Positions 1-6,609 of a stretch of 64,000 nt of DNA are shown in pieces (position 1 is the first letter of the stretch; each line of letters opens with the position of its first letter). The position numbers and the translations under genes are program-made. Below the pieces are notes generated by a model. The model saw only the letters and a program-made list of their open reading frames with translations. It was not told where the DNA came from and made no database searches. Source of the DNA: RUG191 sp045642225. Its GTDB lineage: Bacteria > Bacillota > Clostridia > Lachnospirales > Lachnospiraceae. Where the stretch lies: assembly GCA_045642225.1 (NCBI GenBank), contig JAZUIN010000127.1, positions 7,631-71,630 of the forward strand, in the 5' to 3' direction.

Positions 1-707
1 TAATGCTGATCATATCTCCACTGATCTTTAATACCGCCTGTTGTTTTTGAAGCAGTATAATACTTGGTAACTTCCTTGCCGCCCATTTTGATGGTAAAAA
101 AGCCTTTCTCTATACCTGCTTCTGCCAAATAATTATCTACCTCGCTTTTAGAATATGACAATCCCAGGTACACTGTATCTTTTGCCATCAAATAGCGCCA
201 AAATCCAGCATATCTTTCCGTTTCCTGACTCCATTCTTCTCCAGTTATACCTGTAGACATTGGAGTCTCAACAATTCCATTTCTCGCATATAAAACATGT
301 TCTTTTCCCTCTGAAGACACATATTTCAAGTAATTTCTATTTCCAAAATCAATTACATTGTTTTCTGCTTTTGCTTCTTTTAGCTTACAAGTTTTGATTC
401 TCTCGACATCTTTAATATTGAACTTAATACCTTGGCATTCTCCAATATTCCCTGATATCGTAAAACAATTGCTATTATTTATTAAGTCAAGTAATTCCTT
501 ATCCTTAATCGTTCCCTTAAAGCCAGTTTCGCTTATAGTTGTACGCACATTTTTTCTAGAGGTTAACAACTTTGAAGAGTTATTCCCTCTAATATATAAA
601 TCTTGATAACAACGCTCTTTTTTCTTTATAGAAGAATTTGAAAAAGCAATTGCCTGTTTCTGATTTATTTGATGTAAAATATTTATTCTATTTGCACTTG
701 TTAACAC
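1..707 (-). CDS. Uncharacterised protein, partial (C-terminus beyond the window)
   Basis: An open reading frame runs from a GTG at 707 off the left edge, about 235 codons without a stop. A strong GGAGG lies at 718-722, ten bases upstream of the GTG. The N-terminus reads LTSANRINILHQINQKQ after the start; later stretches include NVIDFGNRNYLKYVSS and ITGEEWSQETERYAGFWRYL. I see no signal peptide, membrane segment or motif I recognise. It lies 36 bp after the 322-residue gene and is probably its operon partner under the sigma-D-type promoter near 1.8 kb. Function is unknown; an association with flagella or the cell surface is inferred only from the promoter and neighbours. Confidence 0.75.
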   Translation of the reverse strand, partial: MLTSANRINILHQINQKQAIAFSNSSIKKKERCYQDLYIRGNNSSKLLTSRKNVRTTISETGFKGTIKDKELLDLINNSNCFTISGNIGECQGIKFNIKDVERIKTCKLKEAKAENNVIDFGNRNYLKYVSSEGKEHVLYARNGIVETPMSTGITGEEWSQETERYAGFWRYLMAKDTVYLGLSYSKSEVDNYLAEAGIEKGFFTIKMGGKEVTKYYTASKTTGGIKDQWRYDQH

Positions 708-743
708 TAGTATTATTCCTCCATCAAACTGAAACAAAATTTC

Positions 744-1712
744 TTATACAGTGCCTCCAGTTTCCTTAAAAGATTTCTCTCTTATGCTTTGTAATGATAT
801 TGCTCTATCTTTGTCATACAGCTGCAAGAGTTGTGTATAATCCCCTGACTTTCTGCAATCATATAAAATAGAACTCATATCTTCATAATTCTTCCCAAAC
901 ATCATTCCTAACAAGCTCATATCATAAGCCTTCTGTTTCTCGCCAATTACCCCATCATGATATAAATCTTCCATATATCCATAGGTTCGAACTTCTTTTC
1001 CAATTTCACTTGCCCGATTATATAAATCAGGATCAACCTGCATAAGATATGTCAAATATCTGGTTTCAATATTCCTGTTAGGTGTACCGCTCATCATCCA
1101 ATTTGCTATATCATCCAGTGAAGCACCAACGCTTGCATCGTCAATCAGATTCATTCTATATCTGCCATTTGAATCCTGTGTAAATGTGTACTTCCCATCC
1201 TCGGAATACAATGTATTAGATCCTAGATACTTAGGCTTTGCTTCATCTTGGACAAGCACCTTGAACGCATCATATGACAGAGTAGAAATGCTACCTTTTG
1301 TAATGTTCTCTGGCAACTCAAGTTTTCCCGATGCAACAGCAGTTTTTATCAAATCATAATCTGATATATTTTCACCATGATAATAAAAGCGATGGTCCTC
1401 TTTGAACTTGTCAAATTCCTTCGGAAGTACAACAGCATCTATCTTTTCCTGAGGAACTTTAGAATAATTCCCTTCTTTTTTACAACCACTTGTCTTAGGA
1501 TGAAGCCTAGGTCCGTTTATAATGCCTGTTCCATATTTATCTTTTTCAAAATGCTCTGTAATTGATACACTTGCAAAATCAAATAAACTACCTTTCGTTT
1601 TTGAGGTCCCAAATCCTTCAACCTTAACAGAATATGGAAATGATTTATTTCCAGCATTTCTTAACTTTGCATATGAGCCAGTATATTGATAATTTGCCAA
1701 TTGAATTTTCAA
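744..1712 (-). CDS. Uncharacterised 322-residue protein of the left-end cluster
   Basis: The gene starts with TTG at 1712, seven bases after an AAAGGGAGAG Shine-Dalgarno. The product is soluble-looking, with no signal peptide or hydrophobic segment. Recognisable stretches are KVEGFGTSKTKGSLFDFASV (about residues 30-50) and DDIANWMMSGTPNRNIETR (about 200-220). I do not recognise the family. It is the first gene of the second transcription unit: promoter at 1809-1836, an attenuator-like hairpin at 1748-1790, then this gene and the partial gene after it. Base use matches the neighbours. No biochemical function can be read from the sequence. Confidence 0.8.
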   Translation of the reverse strand: MKIQLANYQYTGSYAKLRNAGNKSFPYSVKVEGFGTSKTKGSLFDFASVSITEHFEKDKYGTGIINGPRLHPKTSGCKKEGNYSKVPQEKIDAVVLPKEFDKFKEDHRFYYHGENISDYDLIKTAVASGKLELPENITKGSISTLSYDAFKVLVQDEAKPKYLGSNTLYSEDGKYTFTQDSNGRYRMNLIDDASVGASLDDIANWMMSGTPNRNIETRYLTYLMQVDPDLYNRASEIGKEVRTYGYMEDLYHDGVIGEKQKAYDMSLLGMMFGKNYEDMSSILYDCRKSGDYTQLLQLYDKDRAISLQSIREKSFKETGGTV

Positions 1713-1747
1713 AACAAAACTCTCCCTTTATTTCAGCAAACAAAAAA

Positions 1748-1790
1748 GACGTATCTTTCAAAGTTTTTCAATCCATTGAAATAATACGCC
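1748..1790 (-). terminator. Leader hairpin followed by six U: candidate attenuator
   Basis: On the minus strand GGCGTAT (1790-1784) pairs with ATACGTC (1754-1748), with one G-U, and is followed by six T (1747-1742). An inner hairpin TTTCAA-TGGA-TTGAAA occupies 1766-1781. The structure lies between the predicted start of transcription (about 1801) and the coding start at 1712, so it could end transcription early. The TGGA loop suggests a CsrA-type site inside the attenuator (inference). Confidence 0.5.
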
Positions 1791-1808
1791 TTCCTTAGCT
1801 TACTTTTT

Positions 1809-1836
1809 ATATCGACAGTTCTGTATAAATACTTTA
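1809..1836 (-). promoter_or_regulatory. Sigma-28/sigma-D-type promoter of the 322-residue gene
   Basis: Minus strand: TAAA (1836-1833), 16-base spacer, GTCGATAT (1816-1809). The known SigD/FliA consensus is TAAA-N15-GCCGATAT, so this has one mismatch in the -10 box. The promoter at 5311-5338 has the same -10 octamer and spacer. Confidence 0.65.
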
Positions 1837-1840
1837 CCCT

Positions 1841-1860
1841 TTTATCCTACTTTATCCTAC
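1841..1860. repeat. Two tandem 10-bp repeats upstream of the sigma-D promoter
   Basis: TTTATCCTAC occurs twice head to tail (plus-strand reading). The array begins exactly 25 bp from the inner edge of the -10 octamer, four bases above the -35 box. The 5343-5382 array keeps the same geometry. It is a candidate operator for the RHH protein encoded at 5426-5617. Confidence 0.6.
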
Positions 1861-1885
1861 TTATTTTATTTTAATCTTTTAATGC

Positions 1886-1910
1886 GGGTGCTCAGATTGA
1901 CCAAGCACCC
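1886..1910 (-). other. Hairpin downstream of the frameshifted gene
   Basis: GGGTGCT (1886-1892) and AGCACCC (1904-1910) form a 7-bp stem with an 11-base loop. There is no clear U-tract on either strand, so it is a weak terminator or a transcript-end stabiliser for the first unit of the cluster. Confidence 0.4.
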
Positions 1911-1950
1911 AATTTATAACAAATGTGTAGTACACACACCGGTTTAACAA

Positions 1951-2705
1951 TTATTTAGATTCAAAAATGCTAATTCCATTCAATAAGCTAGAAATATCAA
2001 TCTTTCCCACCTGCTGAAGTCCGTACTGAACCTTAAATGTCATTGAAGCATCCATTAACTTTTTACCGACATCCTTAGGCAATTTTTCTGTTTCTTCAAG
2101 TCGTTTCTCTAAGTTATTCTTATTTGCAGAAGCAATTTTTGCCCTTCCACCAGACATTTCCATGGCTTTCTTCGCATGCTCCGCCATAGCCTTTAATAAT
2201 CCAGTGTCATTATTCCTTTCAAATTCAGTCACATGCTGTTGATATGCCTTATCAAGCTCAGCGATTTCTTCTTCCATCGTAAGCTTTCTATATCCAGTCT
2301 CAGTTGTATTATCAGCAATGTATGCTTCTCTTGTGCCATCAGCATATCCTCTACGAATCTCGTCATATGACTCAGCATACGCTTTAAGCAAATCGTCCGC
2401 CTTGTCACTAATACTCTGATATGCTCCTCTATTTCATGTGGAAGACGCTTCTCTCCATAATTTGAAGAAAGCTTGCTACTAATCATTGATCTGTAATCTG
2501 TAAGCATAACATCTGTATTGCCTAAAGCCTTTTTAGCATCAATCTTAATACTGTCACGGAATTTCTCCATTCCATCTTTTGAAATTGTAAGCTTAAGCGC
2601 CTCACTTTGTTCAGGAGTATTCTTTTTCATTTCTTCTAGGCTATTTGATATTTTCACATTACTAATAGTTGTTTCATATCTAGCCTCTGGTTTTTGAATT
2701 CTCAT
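1951..2705 (-). pseudogene. Frameshifted paralogue of the RGYADGTR protein
   Basis: Two overlapping minus-strand frames (2705-2229 and 2391-1951) are the halves of one gene. The first frame runs MRIQKPEARYETTISNVK to about HEIEEHI near 2415. The second, read one frame over, continues SISDKADDLLKAYAESYDEI and RRGYADGTREAYIADN. The intact neighbour at 2732-3583 has SISDRADFYKKAYADMYDEI and then RGYADGTRKTYVVDN, which fixes the break at about 2405-2420 and suggests a single-base deletion. A joined product would be about 250 residues. AGGAGG sits in the loop of a small hairpin just before the ATG. It could be a true pseudogene, phase-variable, or a sequencing error. Confidence 0.75.
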
Positions 2706-2725
2706 ACAATCTTGCCTCCTATTGT
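2706..2725 (-). promoter_or_regulatory. Shine-Dalgarno in the loop of a hairpin (CsrA-type site)
   Basis: Minus-strand RNA reads ACAAT-AGGAGGCAAG-ATTGT directly before the ATG at 2705. The stem is 5 bp and the loop holds the whole ribosome binding site. GGA in a hairpin loop over the ribosome binding site is the classical CsrA target arrangement; binding here is inference. Confidence 0.5.
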
Positions 2726-2731
2726 AACTTT

Positions 2732-3583
2732 CTACTTCAACTGAGATACATTTGCAAGAAATTCTGCCATATCAAAGCTACCTGGCTGTGCCTGGTTATA
2801 TGACTGTTTAAAGAGAGCAGAAAAATCAAGCATATTCTGTGAAAGCATATTAACGAAATCCATTTTCTTTGATTCAAGCTCCTCTTTACTATCAAATGTT
2901 ACCTCTTTGGCAAATTTCTTAGCTTCCTCATCCACAGTAGTTCTTGTCAGCTGTGATTTCTGAGCTTCATATGCATCAATGACACTTTGGTTCTTTTTAT
3001 GAGTAGGTTCTCTATACAACACAATTTTTCCTTGTCTAATCAATTCATTATCAATCTCTTGTTTCCTTTGAGCGGCAAGGCTTCTAGTCTTATTAGCATA
3101 TTCTTTTTCAAGTGCATTTAACTCTTCTTCCTTTGTAGCCAAACGCTTAACCCCATTATCAACTACATAGGTTTTTCTTGTTCCATCAGCATATCCGCGC
3201 TCAATTTCATCATACATATCTGCATAAGCTTTCTTATAAAAATCAGCACGATCAGATATACTCATTGAGTAAAGTTCTCTAAAAGCATGATTGCGTGGGC
3301 CATATCCTTGCTTATCTTCATATCTGTAAAATAGACTTTGTCCCAATGTGTTTATACCCGTAACTGTGTCTCTATGAAACTGACCAAGGAACGACTTTAC
3401 CTCAGATCTTTCAAAAATTGCTGCTTGCTGCTCTAAAAACTCTTGTGAAGGCATACCTGTGTTATTCTTAGCAGCTTCTGCAGCTTTCTCTTTGATTTCT
3501 GTTACTAAATCCTTATCAATTTCATAATTTTCATTTGCTTTTGCTGTTTCATATTTAACTGCATTTGTAACATTCATATCCAT
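2732..3583 (-). CDS. Uncharacterised protein with YDEIxRGYADGTR motif
   Basis: The start is ATG at 3583, eight bases after AGGAGG; an upstream in-frame ATG at 3643 lacks a site and overlaps the previous gene. The product is about 283 residues, hydrophilic and helix-rich. MSISDRADFYKKAYADMY and then DEIERGYADGTRKTYVVD lie at about residues 105-145, followed by a charged coiled-coil-like stretch with KEEELNALEKEYANKT. There is no signal peptide or membrane span. The next gene is a frameshifted paralogue, so the pair arose by duplication. The family seems confined to a DUF-type group in Lachnospiraceae relatives (memory, not checked). The sigma-D promoter of the operon suggests a flagellum- or export-related job. 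Confidence 0.75.
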   Translation of the reverse strand: MDMNVTNAVKYETAKANENYEIDKDLVTEIKEKAAEAAKNNTGMPSQEFLEQQAAIFERSEVKSFLGQFHRDTVTGINTLGQSLFYRYEDKQGYGPRNHAFRELYSMSISDRADFYKKAYADMYDEIERGYADGTRKTYVVDNGVKRLATKEEELNALEKEYANKTRSLAAQRKQEIDNELIRQGKIVLYREPTHKKNQSVIDAYEAQKSQLTRTTVDEEAKKFAKEVTFDSKEELESKKMDFVNMLSQNMLDFSALFKQSYNQAQPGSFDMAEFLANVSQLK

Positions 3584-3584
3584 A

Positions 3585-3603
3585 ATTTCTTCCTCCTTGA
3601 AAT
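3585..3603 (-). promoter_or_regulatory. GGA-loop hairpin over the Shine-Dalgarno
   Basis: Minus-strand ATTTC-AAGGAGGAA-GAAAT ends two bases before the ATG at 3583. The 9-base loop contains the ribosome binding site. It follows a second GGA hairpin at 3609-3624, a two-site layout like the CsrA sites in the Bacillus hag leader (known for hag; inferred here). Confidence 0.5.
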
Positions 3604-3608
3604 AAAAT

Positions 3609-3624
3609 TTGAAATCCTTTTCAA
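3609..3624 (-). promoter_or_regulatory. GGA-loop hairpin (CsrA-type site)
   Basis: Minus strand TTGAAA-AGGA-TTTCAA: a perfect 6-bp stem with loop AGGA, giving AAGGAU as in the CsrA core ANGGAU. It lies in the 50-bp gap before the 283-residue gene. It is nearly identical to the hairpin at 5269-5284. Confidence 0.5.
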
Positions 3625-3633
3625 CTTCTTCAT

Positions 3634-4317
3634 TTAAACCCAACTATTGTAATTCGAAAATGAATTCGAATACTGCCCTGTGCTAGAATATAAGCTAGAA
3701 CTTCTAAGTGCTGAACTTCCTATGCTACTTGCTTTCTGAGATACCTGTCCACCATAAGAATAAGAATCTGAAAACAGTGCTTTTAAATCATTTTGTTTCG
3801 CATTTTTTAATGTTTCTTCATTAACCGAAAGCTTTCCATCAGTTCCCAAAGACACACCTATTTTAGACAATGACTTAGATAAGGTATTTGTAAGACTCAT
3901 CATAAATTTTGTATCTGTAGCAACATCTTTTGAGTTCACTTTTCCAGACTGATCAATCACATCATTGTACTCTTTTGCAAACGTCTTAATGGCACTTGTG
4001 ATTTTATCCATATCATATTCACCATTATTCTTTGTCCACATATCCTCACTTTGAAGTGCATCTGCAGCCTTTTTCAATTCATCTGCTTCTGACTTCATTT
4101 TTGATAGACCAGATGAATCCGCTTTATCTATTTTTTCATTCTTATTGGTCTTATCCGTACTACTTGTGCTATGTTCTGTTTTGTTTTGTGTATAATACGA
4201 CTTCATCAATTTTCTGTAGCTTCCATTCTTAATTGCCGCATAATCCGAAAAATTAAATGAGCCAAATCCTCCTGATGAAGAACTTCCAAAAAGTGATGAA
4301 ATATTAAATCCTGCCAT
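3634..4317 (-). CDS. FliD C-terminal-like protein of 227 residues
   Basis: The N-terminus is Ser/Gly/Phe-rich (SSLFGSSSSGGFGSFNFSDY), without a Sec signal. The middle is polar and coiled-coil-like. Residues about 105-195 resemble the C-terminal domain of the flagellar cap protein FliD: ITSAIKTFAKEYNDVID, then LSKIGVSLGTDGKLSVNEET and NDLKALF. Full FliD is 400-700 residues, so this is a stand-alone domain. It is the second gene of the operon, 11 bp after the DUF6033-like gene. FliD is exported by the flagellar type III apparatus and polymerises at the filament tip; whether this protein is exported is unknown. An AAGGAT lies 15 bases before the start. A role as a flagellar cap-like or adhesin accessory protein is inference. 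Confidence 0.65.
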   Translation of the reverse strand: MAGFNISSLFGSSSSGGFGSFNFSDYAAIKNGSYRKLMKSYYTQNKTEHSTSSTDKTNKNEKIDKADSSGLSKMKSEADELKKAADALQSEDMWTKNNGEYDMDKITSAIKTFAKEYNDVIDQSGKVNSKDVATDTKFMMSLTNTLSKSLSKIGVSLGTDGKLSVNEETLKNAKQNDLKALFSDSYSYGGQVSQKASSIGSSALRSSSLYSSTGQYSNSFSNYNSWV

Positions 4318-4328
4318 ATCTCTCCCCC

Positions 4329-5117
4329 TTATCCTTTAAAATCAAAATTTTGACCTACTTGCATTTCACTCTCAGTCTGAACATTATCACTACGCTCAGC
4401 CATCGTAAAATCATTTATCTTTTGCATTAATTCCTCAATAGAATTCGCCGTAATCGTAACTGCATCTTCATCATCTATATTTTCGTTTTGCTCTGTCTTA
4501 TTTGCGCTAGATTTTTTTATTCTTTCTTCTTGAGCTTTCTTCTGCGCCTTCTTCTCAGCAGTATGCTTTTCTGCTTTTTTCTTTTCCGCAGTCTTCTCTA
4601 TTCTAGCTTTTTGATCTGATGAAGATTTCTTCAACACCGCAAAAAATGAAGTTGTTCCACCATCATTTACCTGCATACCATAGCCCGCTACATTTGCGCC
4701 AGATTTTTCCATACTAGATTTCATCTGTTCTAATTGCGTTTTTGCTCCACTCAAAATACCTTCATACTGTTTACGGAACTTCTCGTCTGTTGCCATCTTT
4801 TCAATTTTAGCTTCATCAATCAAAACAACTGTCTTTTGAGCATTAGCATATTTTGATGCATTTGCTTGCGCAGTTGCTTTTTGATCTTCGCTTACTAATA
4901 CGAAATCATAATTACCATATTTTTTCTTAAGACGCTCATAATACTTAGCTGCCTTATCTGAAAGCTTAGGTTCACCAACTGTCTTTCCATATTTATTTGT
5001 CTCTTTTGCGCTAGCAGCTTCCTTTGTGTCGCTTACTTTTCCAGTCTCATTGCTCTTATTTTGTGATACATATGAATTATAAGCATTTGACATGATTGAA
5101 TTTGTATTAACCGACAT
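4329..5117 (-). CDS. DUF6033-like protein, 262 residues
   Basis: The start chosen is ATG at 5117, six bases after GGGAGGGA; the longer frame from GTG 5132 would begin inside that site. Residues about 45-75 (LSDKAAKYYERLKKKYGNYD, then FVLVSEDQK) match my memory of DUF6033 proteins of Lachnospiraceae. Residues about 175-215 are a Lys/Glu/Ala-rich coiled coil. There is no signal peptide or membrane span. It is the first gene of the sigma-D-type operon, with a leader of about 185 bases containing two GGA hairpins. Molecular function is unknown. Confidence 0.65.
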   Translation of the reverse strand: MSVNTNSIMSNAYNSYVSQNKSNETGKVSDTKEAASAKETNKYGKTVGEPKLSDKAAKYYERLKKKYGNYDFVLVSEDQKATAQANASKYANAQKTVVLIDEAKIEKMATDEKFRKQYEGILSGAKTQLEQMKSSMEKSGANVAGYGMQVNDGGTTSFFAVLKKSSSDQKARIEKTAEKKKAEKHTAEKKAQKKAQEERIKKSSANKTEQNENIDDEDAVTITANSIEELMQKINDFTMAERSDNVQTESEMQVGQNFDFKG

Positions 5118-5245
5118 ACTCTTCCCTCCCACATAAATCTAATAAATTTAAAATATAAATATCTACTACCATCTATTGTTTAAAAAGGATTTGGATAAAC
5201 TATTAGATATAAAAAGATTAAATGTAGAACATTTCTAGTATATAT

Positions 5246-5258
5246 CTCAATCCTTGAG
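5246..5258 (-). promoter_or_regulatory. GGA-loop hairpin in the operon leader
   Basis: Minus strand CTCAA-GGA-TTGAG, containing AAGGAT. It lies in the 5' untranslated leader of the DUF6033-like gene, ten bases downstream of the similar hairpin at 5269-5284. It is a candidate CsrA site. Confidence 0.45.
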
Positions 5259-5268
5259 AAAATGATGT

Positions 5269-5284
5269 TCGAAATCCTTTTCGA
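5269..5284 (-). promoter_or_regulatory. GGA-loop hairpin near the 5' end of the operon leader
   Basis: Minus strand TCGAAA-AGGA-TTTCGA: a perfect 6-bp stem, loop AGGA, about 20 bases after the predicted start of transcription. It is the same structure as at 3609-3624 with compensatory base changes, which supports selection on the fold. Confidence 0.5.
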
Positions 5285-5310
5285 CCAATAAATATAGTTC
5301 TCTATTATTG

Positions 5311-5338
5311 ATATCGACACACGATATTGAATTCTTAA
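5311..5338 (-). promoter_or_regulatory. Sigma-28/sigma-D-type promoter of the DUF6033-FliD-like operon
   Basis: Minus strand TTAA (5338-5335), 16-base spacer, GTCGATAT (5318-5311). The -10 box has one mismatch to GCCGATAT. Identical octamer, spacer and distance to the upstream 10-bp repeats as at 1809-1836. Transcription would begin near 5303, giving a 185-base leader. Confidence 0.65.
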
Positions 5339-5342
5339 CTAT

Positions 5343-5382
5343 TTTATCTTACTTTATCATATTTTATCCTACTTTGTCATAT
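5343..5382. repeat. Four tandem 10-bp repeats between divergent promoters
   Basis: Plus-strand units are TTTATCTTAC, TTTATCATAT, TTTATCCTAC and TTTGTCATAT, spaced exactly 10 bp, one helical turn. The array begins four bases above the sigma-D -35 box of the leftward operon, and its last unit contains the -35 of the RHH gene. RHH proteins often bind such phased short repeats; binding by the adjacent RHH protein is inference. Confidence 0.65.
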
Positions 5383-5402
5383 TATTCAAACTTCTTGATA
5401 AA
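5374..5402 (+). promoter_or_regulatory. Candidate sigma-A promoter of the RHH gene
   Basis: TTGTCA (5374-5379), 17-base spacer, GATAAA (5397-5402). The -35 lies inside the fourth 10-bp repeat, so occupancy of the array would repress the RHH gene. Confidence 0.45.
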
Positions 5403-5425
5403 ATATTAAAAAAGGAGATTACTAA

Positions 5426-5617
5426 ATGCGACCATTAAAAGAAAAAGTAAGTATTACTCTAGATAGTGATATTGTTCAAAAAATAAAGGACCTAGCAGAG
5501 GCTGATGACCGTTCATTTAGCCAATATATTAACATGATACTAAAAGAACATGTTAATCCACATGAACAAGAAAATAACAATACTACTGATATTGTCGATA
5601 GCTCAGATAATAAATAA
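5426..5617 (+). CDS. Ribbon-helix-helix DNA-binding protein, 63 residues
   Basis: AGGAG precedes the ATG by eight bases. Residues 7-43 form a classic Arc/CopG-type fold: a beta strand KVSITLD, helix SDIVQKIKDLAEAD and helix SFSQYINMILKEHV. The tail is Asn/Asp-rich and probably disordered. It is divergent from the leftward cluster and ends in its own terminator. No toxin partner is adjacent, so an antitoxin role is unlikely. The 10-bp repeats in front of it recur upstream of the second sigma-D promoter 3.5 kb away. The simplest inference is a local regulator that represses itself and assists or blocks sigma-D transcription of the cluster. Confidence 0.8.
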   Translation: MRPLKEKVSITLDSDIVQKIKDLAEADDRSFSQYINMILKEHVNPHEQENNNTTDIVDSSDNK

Positions 5618-5650
5618 AAGCACGTAAATCATTCGATTTACGCGCTTTTT
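5617..5650 (+). terminator. Intrinsic terminator of the RHH gene
   Basis: AAAAGC(A)CGTAAATC pairs with GATTTACG(C)GCTTTTT around an ATTC loop, followed by five T. It begins at the stop codon of the RHH gene. Confidence 0.8.
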
Positions 5651-5722
5651 ATGTTTGTGTTAACGTACCCGGACTTGTGCTCTTATACCGGGTTCGCCGT
5701 TTTTTGTGTAAAATTTTAAAAG

Positions 5723-6064
5723 TGGACTAGGCGGGAGTCGAACCCGCGTCCAAAAACTGATCCCCGACTCTTCTACGAGCGTAGTTTATTGTTAAAAATT
5801 CCCTCATACATACAGCAACAAACAACCGCACATAATCAGTAGCTTCATGATACGCCCATATACTCAAAGCTTTGTATATGTCGTTTCCCACATAAGTCGA
5901 AGCCTGGGTCCTAACGTGTAGGTGCGCTAGGTCAGACTAGCTGCAACTAGGCAGCTAATGCTAATTCTTTATCGTTAGCAATTAAATTTATTTTTGCCAT
6001 TTAACGCATCGCATACGACTCGCTTCTTTCGCTTCACAATCCCTGTCGAAACCATTACTAGCCC
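5723..6064 (-). ncRNA. ssrA: tmRNA (ssrA)
   Basis: The 5' end GGGCTAGTAATGGTTTCGAC and the 3' acceptor strand CTAGTCC (5730-5724) pair over 7 bp with one G-U. The T arm GGACGCGGGTTCGACTCCCG is at the 3' end. A tag reading frame from GCA at 5997 to the stop at 5947 encodes AKINLIANDKELALAA, ending in the usual ALAA degron. CCA is not encoded. The RNA rescues stalled ribosomes with SmpB, whose gene is 60 bp upstream in the same direction. RNase R, which degrades tmRNA-released messages, precedes smpB. Confidence 0.95.
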
Positions 6065-6124
6065 ATATTTAGTTGTTATATAACATCGGTCTGTTTTTGA
6101 CAAACATTAACCAATTATTACCAT

Positions 6125-6589
6125 TTATCTCAAATTCTTAATCTTGAAATCTCGCTCAGCTTCACGCTTTTGGTCTTTTGCTGCAATACTTGCACGCTTA
6201 TCATATAGTTTCTTACCTTTTGCCAATGCTATTTCAAGCTTAACTCGTCCGCCCTTGAAGTATACTTCAACTGGAACTATTGCATATCCTCTTTCTTTAA
6301 TCTTACTTTCAAGCTTTACAATTTCATATTTGTGTAACAATAGTTTTCTTGGACGAAGTGGATCTTTGTTAAATATATTACCATGTTCATACGGAGAAAT
6401 GTGCATCTGGTAAATGTACATCTCACCATTATCAATCCTTATGAACGCCTCTTTTATTGAACATTTACCAGCACGAAGACTCTTTACCTCTGTACCAGCA
6501 AGCTCTATTCCAGCCTCATACTTTTCCTCTAGGAAATATTCGTGGCGTGCTTTTTTATTATTTGCAATTAACTTCTTTGCTTCAGACAT
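6125..6589 (-). CDS. smpB: SsrA-binding protein SmpB
   Basis: 154 residues, the usual length. Family hallmarks are NKKARHEYFLEEKYEAGI near the start, GTEVKSLRAGKCSIKEAF, YEHGNIFNKDPLRPRKLLLH, and a basic tail with KKLYDKR and AERDFKIKNLR. SmpB binds the tRNA-like domain of tmRNA and places it in the ribosomal A site. The gene follows rnr by 20 bp and precedes ssrA by 60 bp. The ribosome binding site (AGGGTGTAGGT) is weak, consistent with low-level or coupled translation. Confidence 0.97.
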   Translation of the reverse strand: MSEAKKLIANNKKARHEYFLEEKYEAGIELAGTEVKSLRAGKCSIKEAFIRIDNGEMYIYQMHISPYEHGNIFNKDPLRPRKLLLHKYEIVKLESKIKERGYAIVPVEVYFKGGRVKLEIALAKGKKLYDKRASIAAKDQKREAERDFKIKNLR

Positions 6590-6609
6590 ACCTACACCCT
6601 ATATCTATA

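Noticed and set aside
5343..5382. 10-bp repeats as plasmid iterons or a replication origin
   Set aside because: Only two to four short units, each set tied to a promoter at fixed distance, no rep gene or DnaA-box cluster nearby; an operator array fits better.
5426..5617. Antitoxin of a toxin-antitoxin pair
   Set aside because: The RHH gene is monocistronic with its own terminator and no small toxin-like gene is adjacent on the same strand.
5653..5700. ACCCGG/CCGGGT hairpin after the RHH terminator as the tmRNA terminator
   Set aside because: In the tmRNA direction no U-tract follows; only the plus-strand side has T-runs, and no plus-strand gene needs it. Left unassigned.
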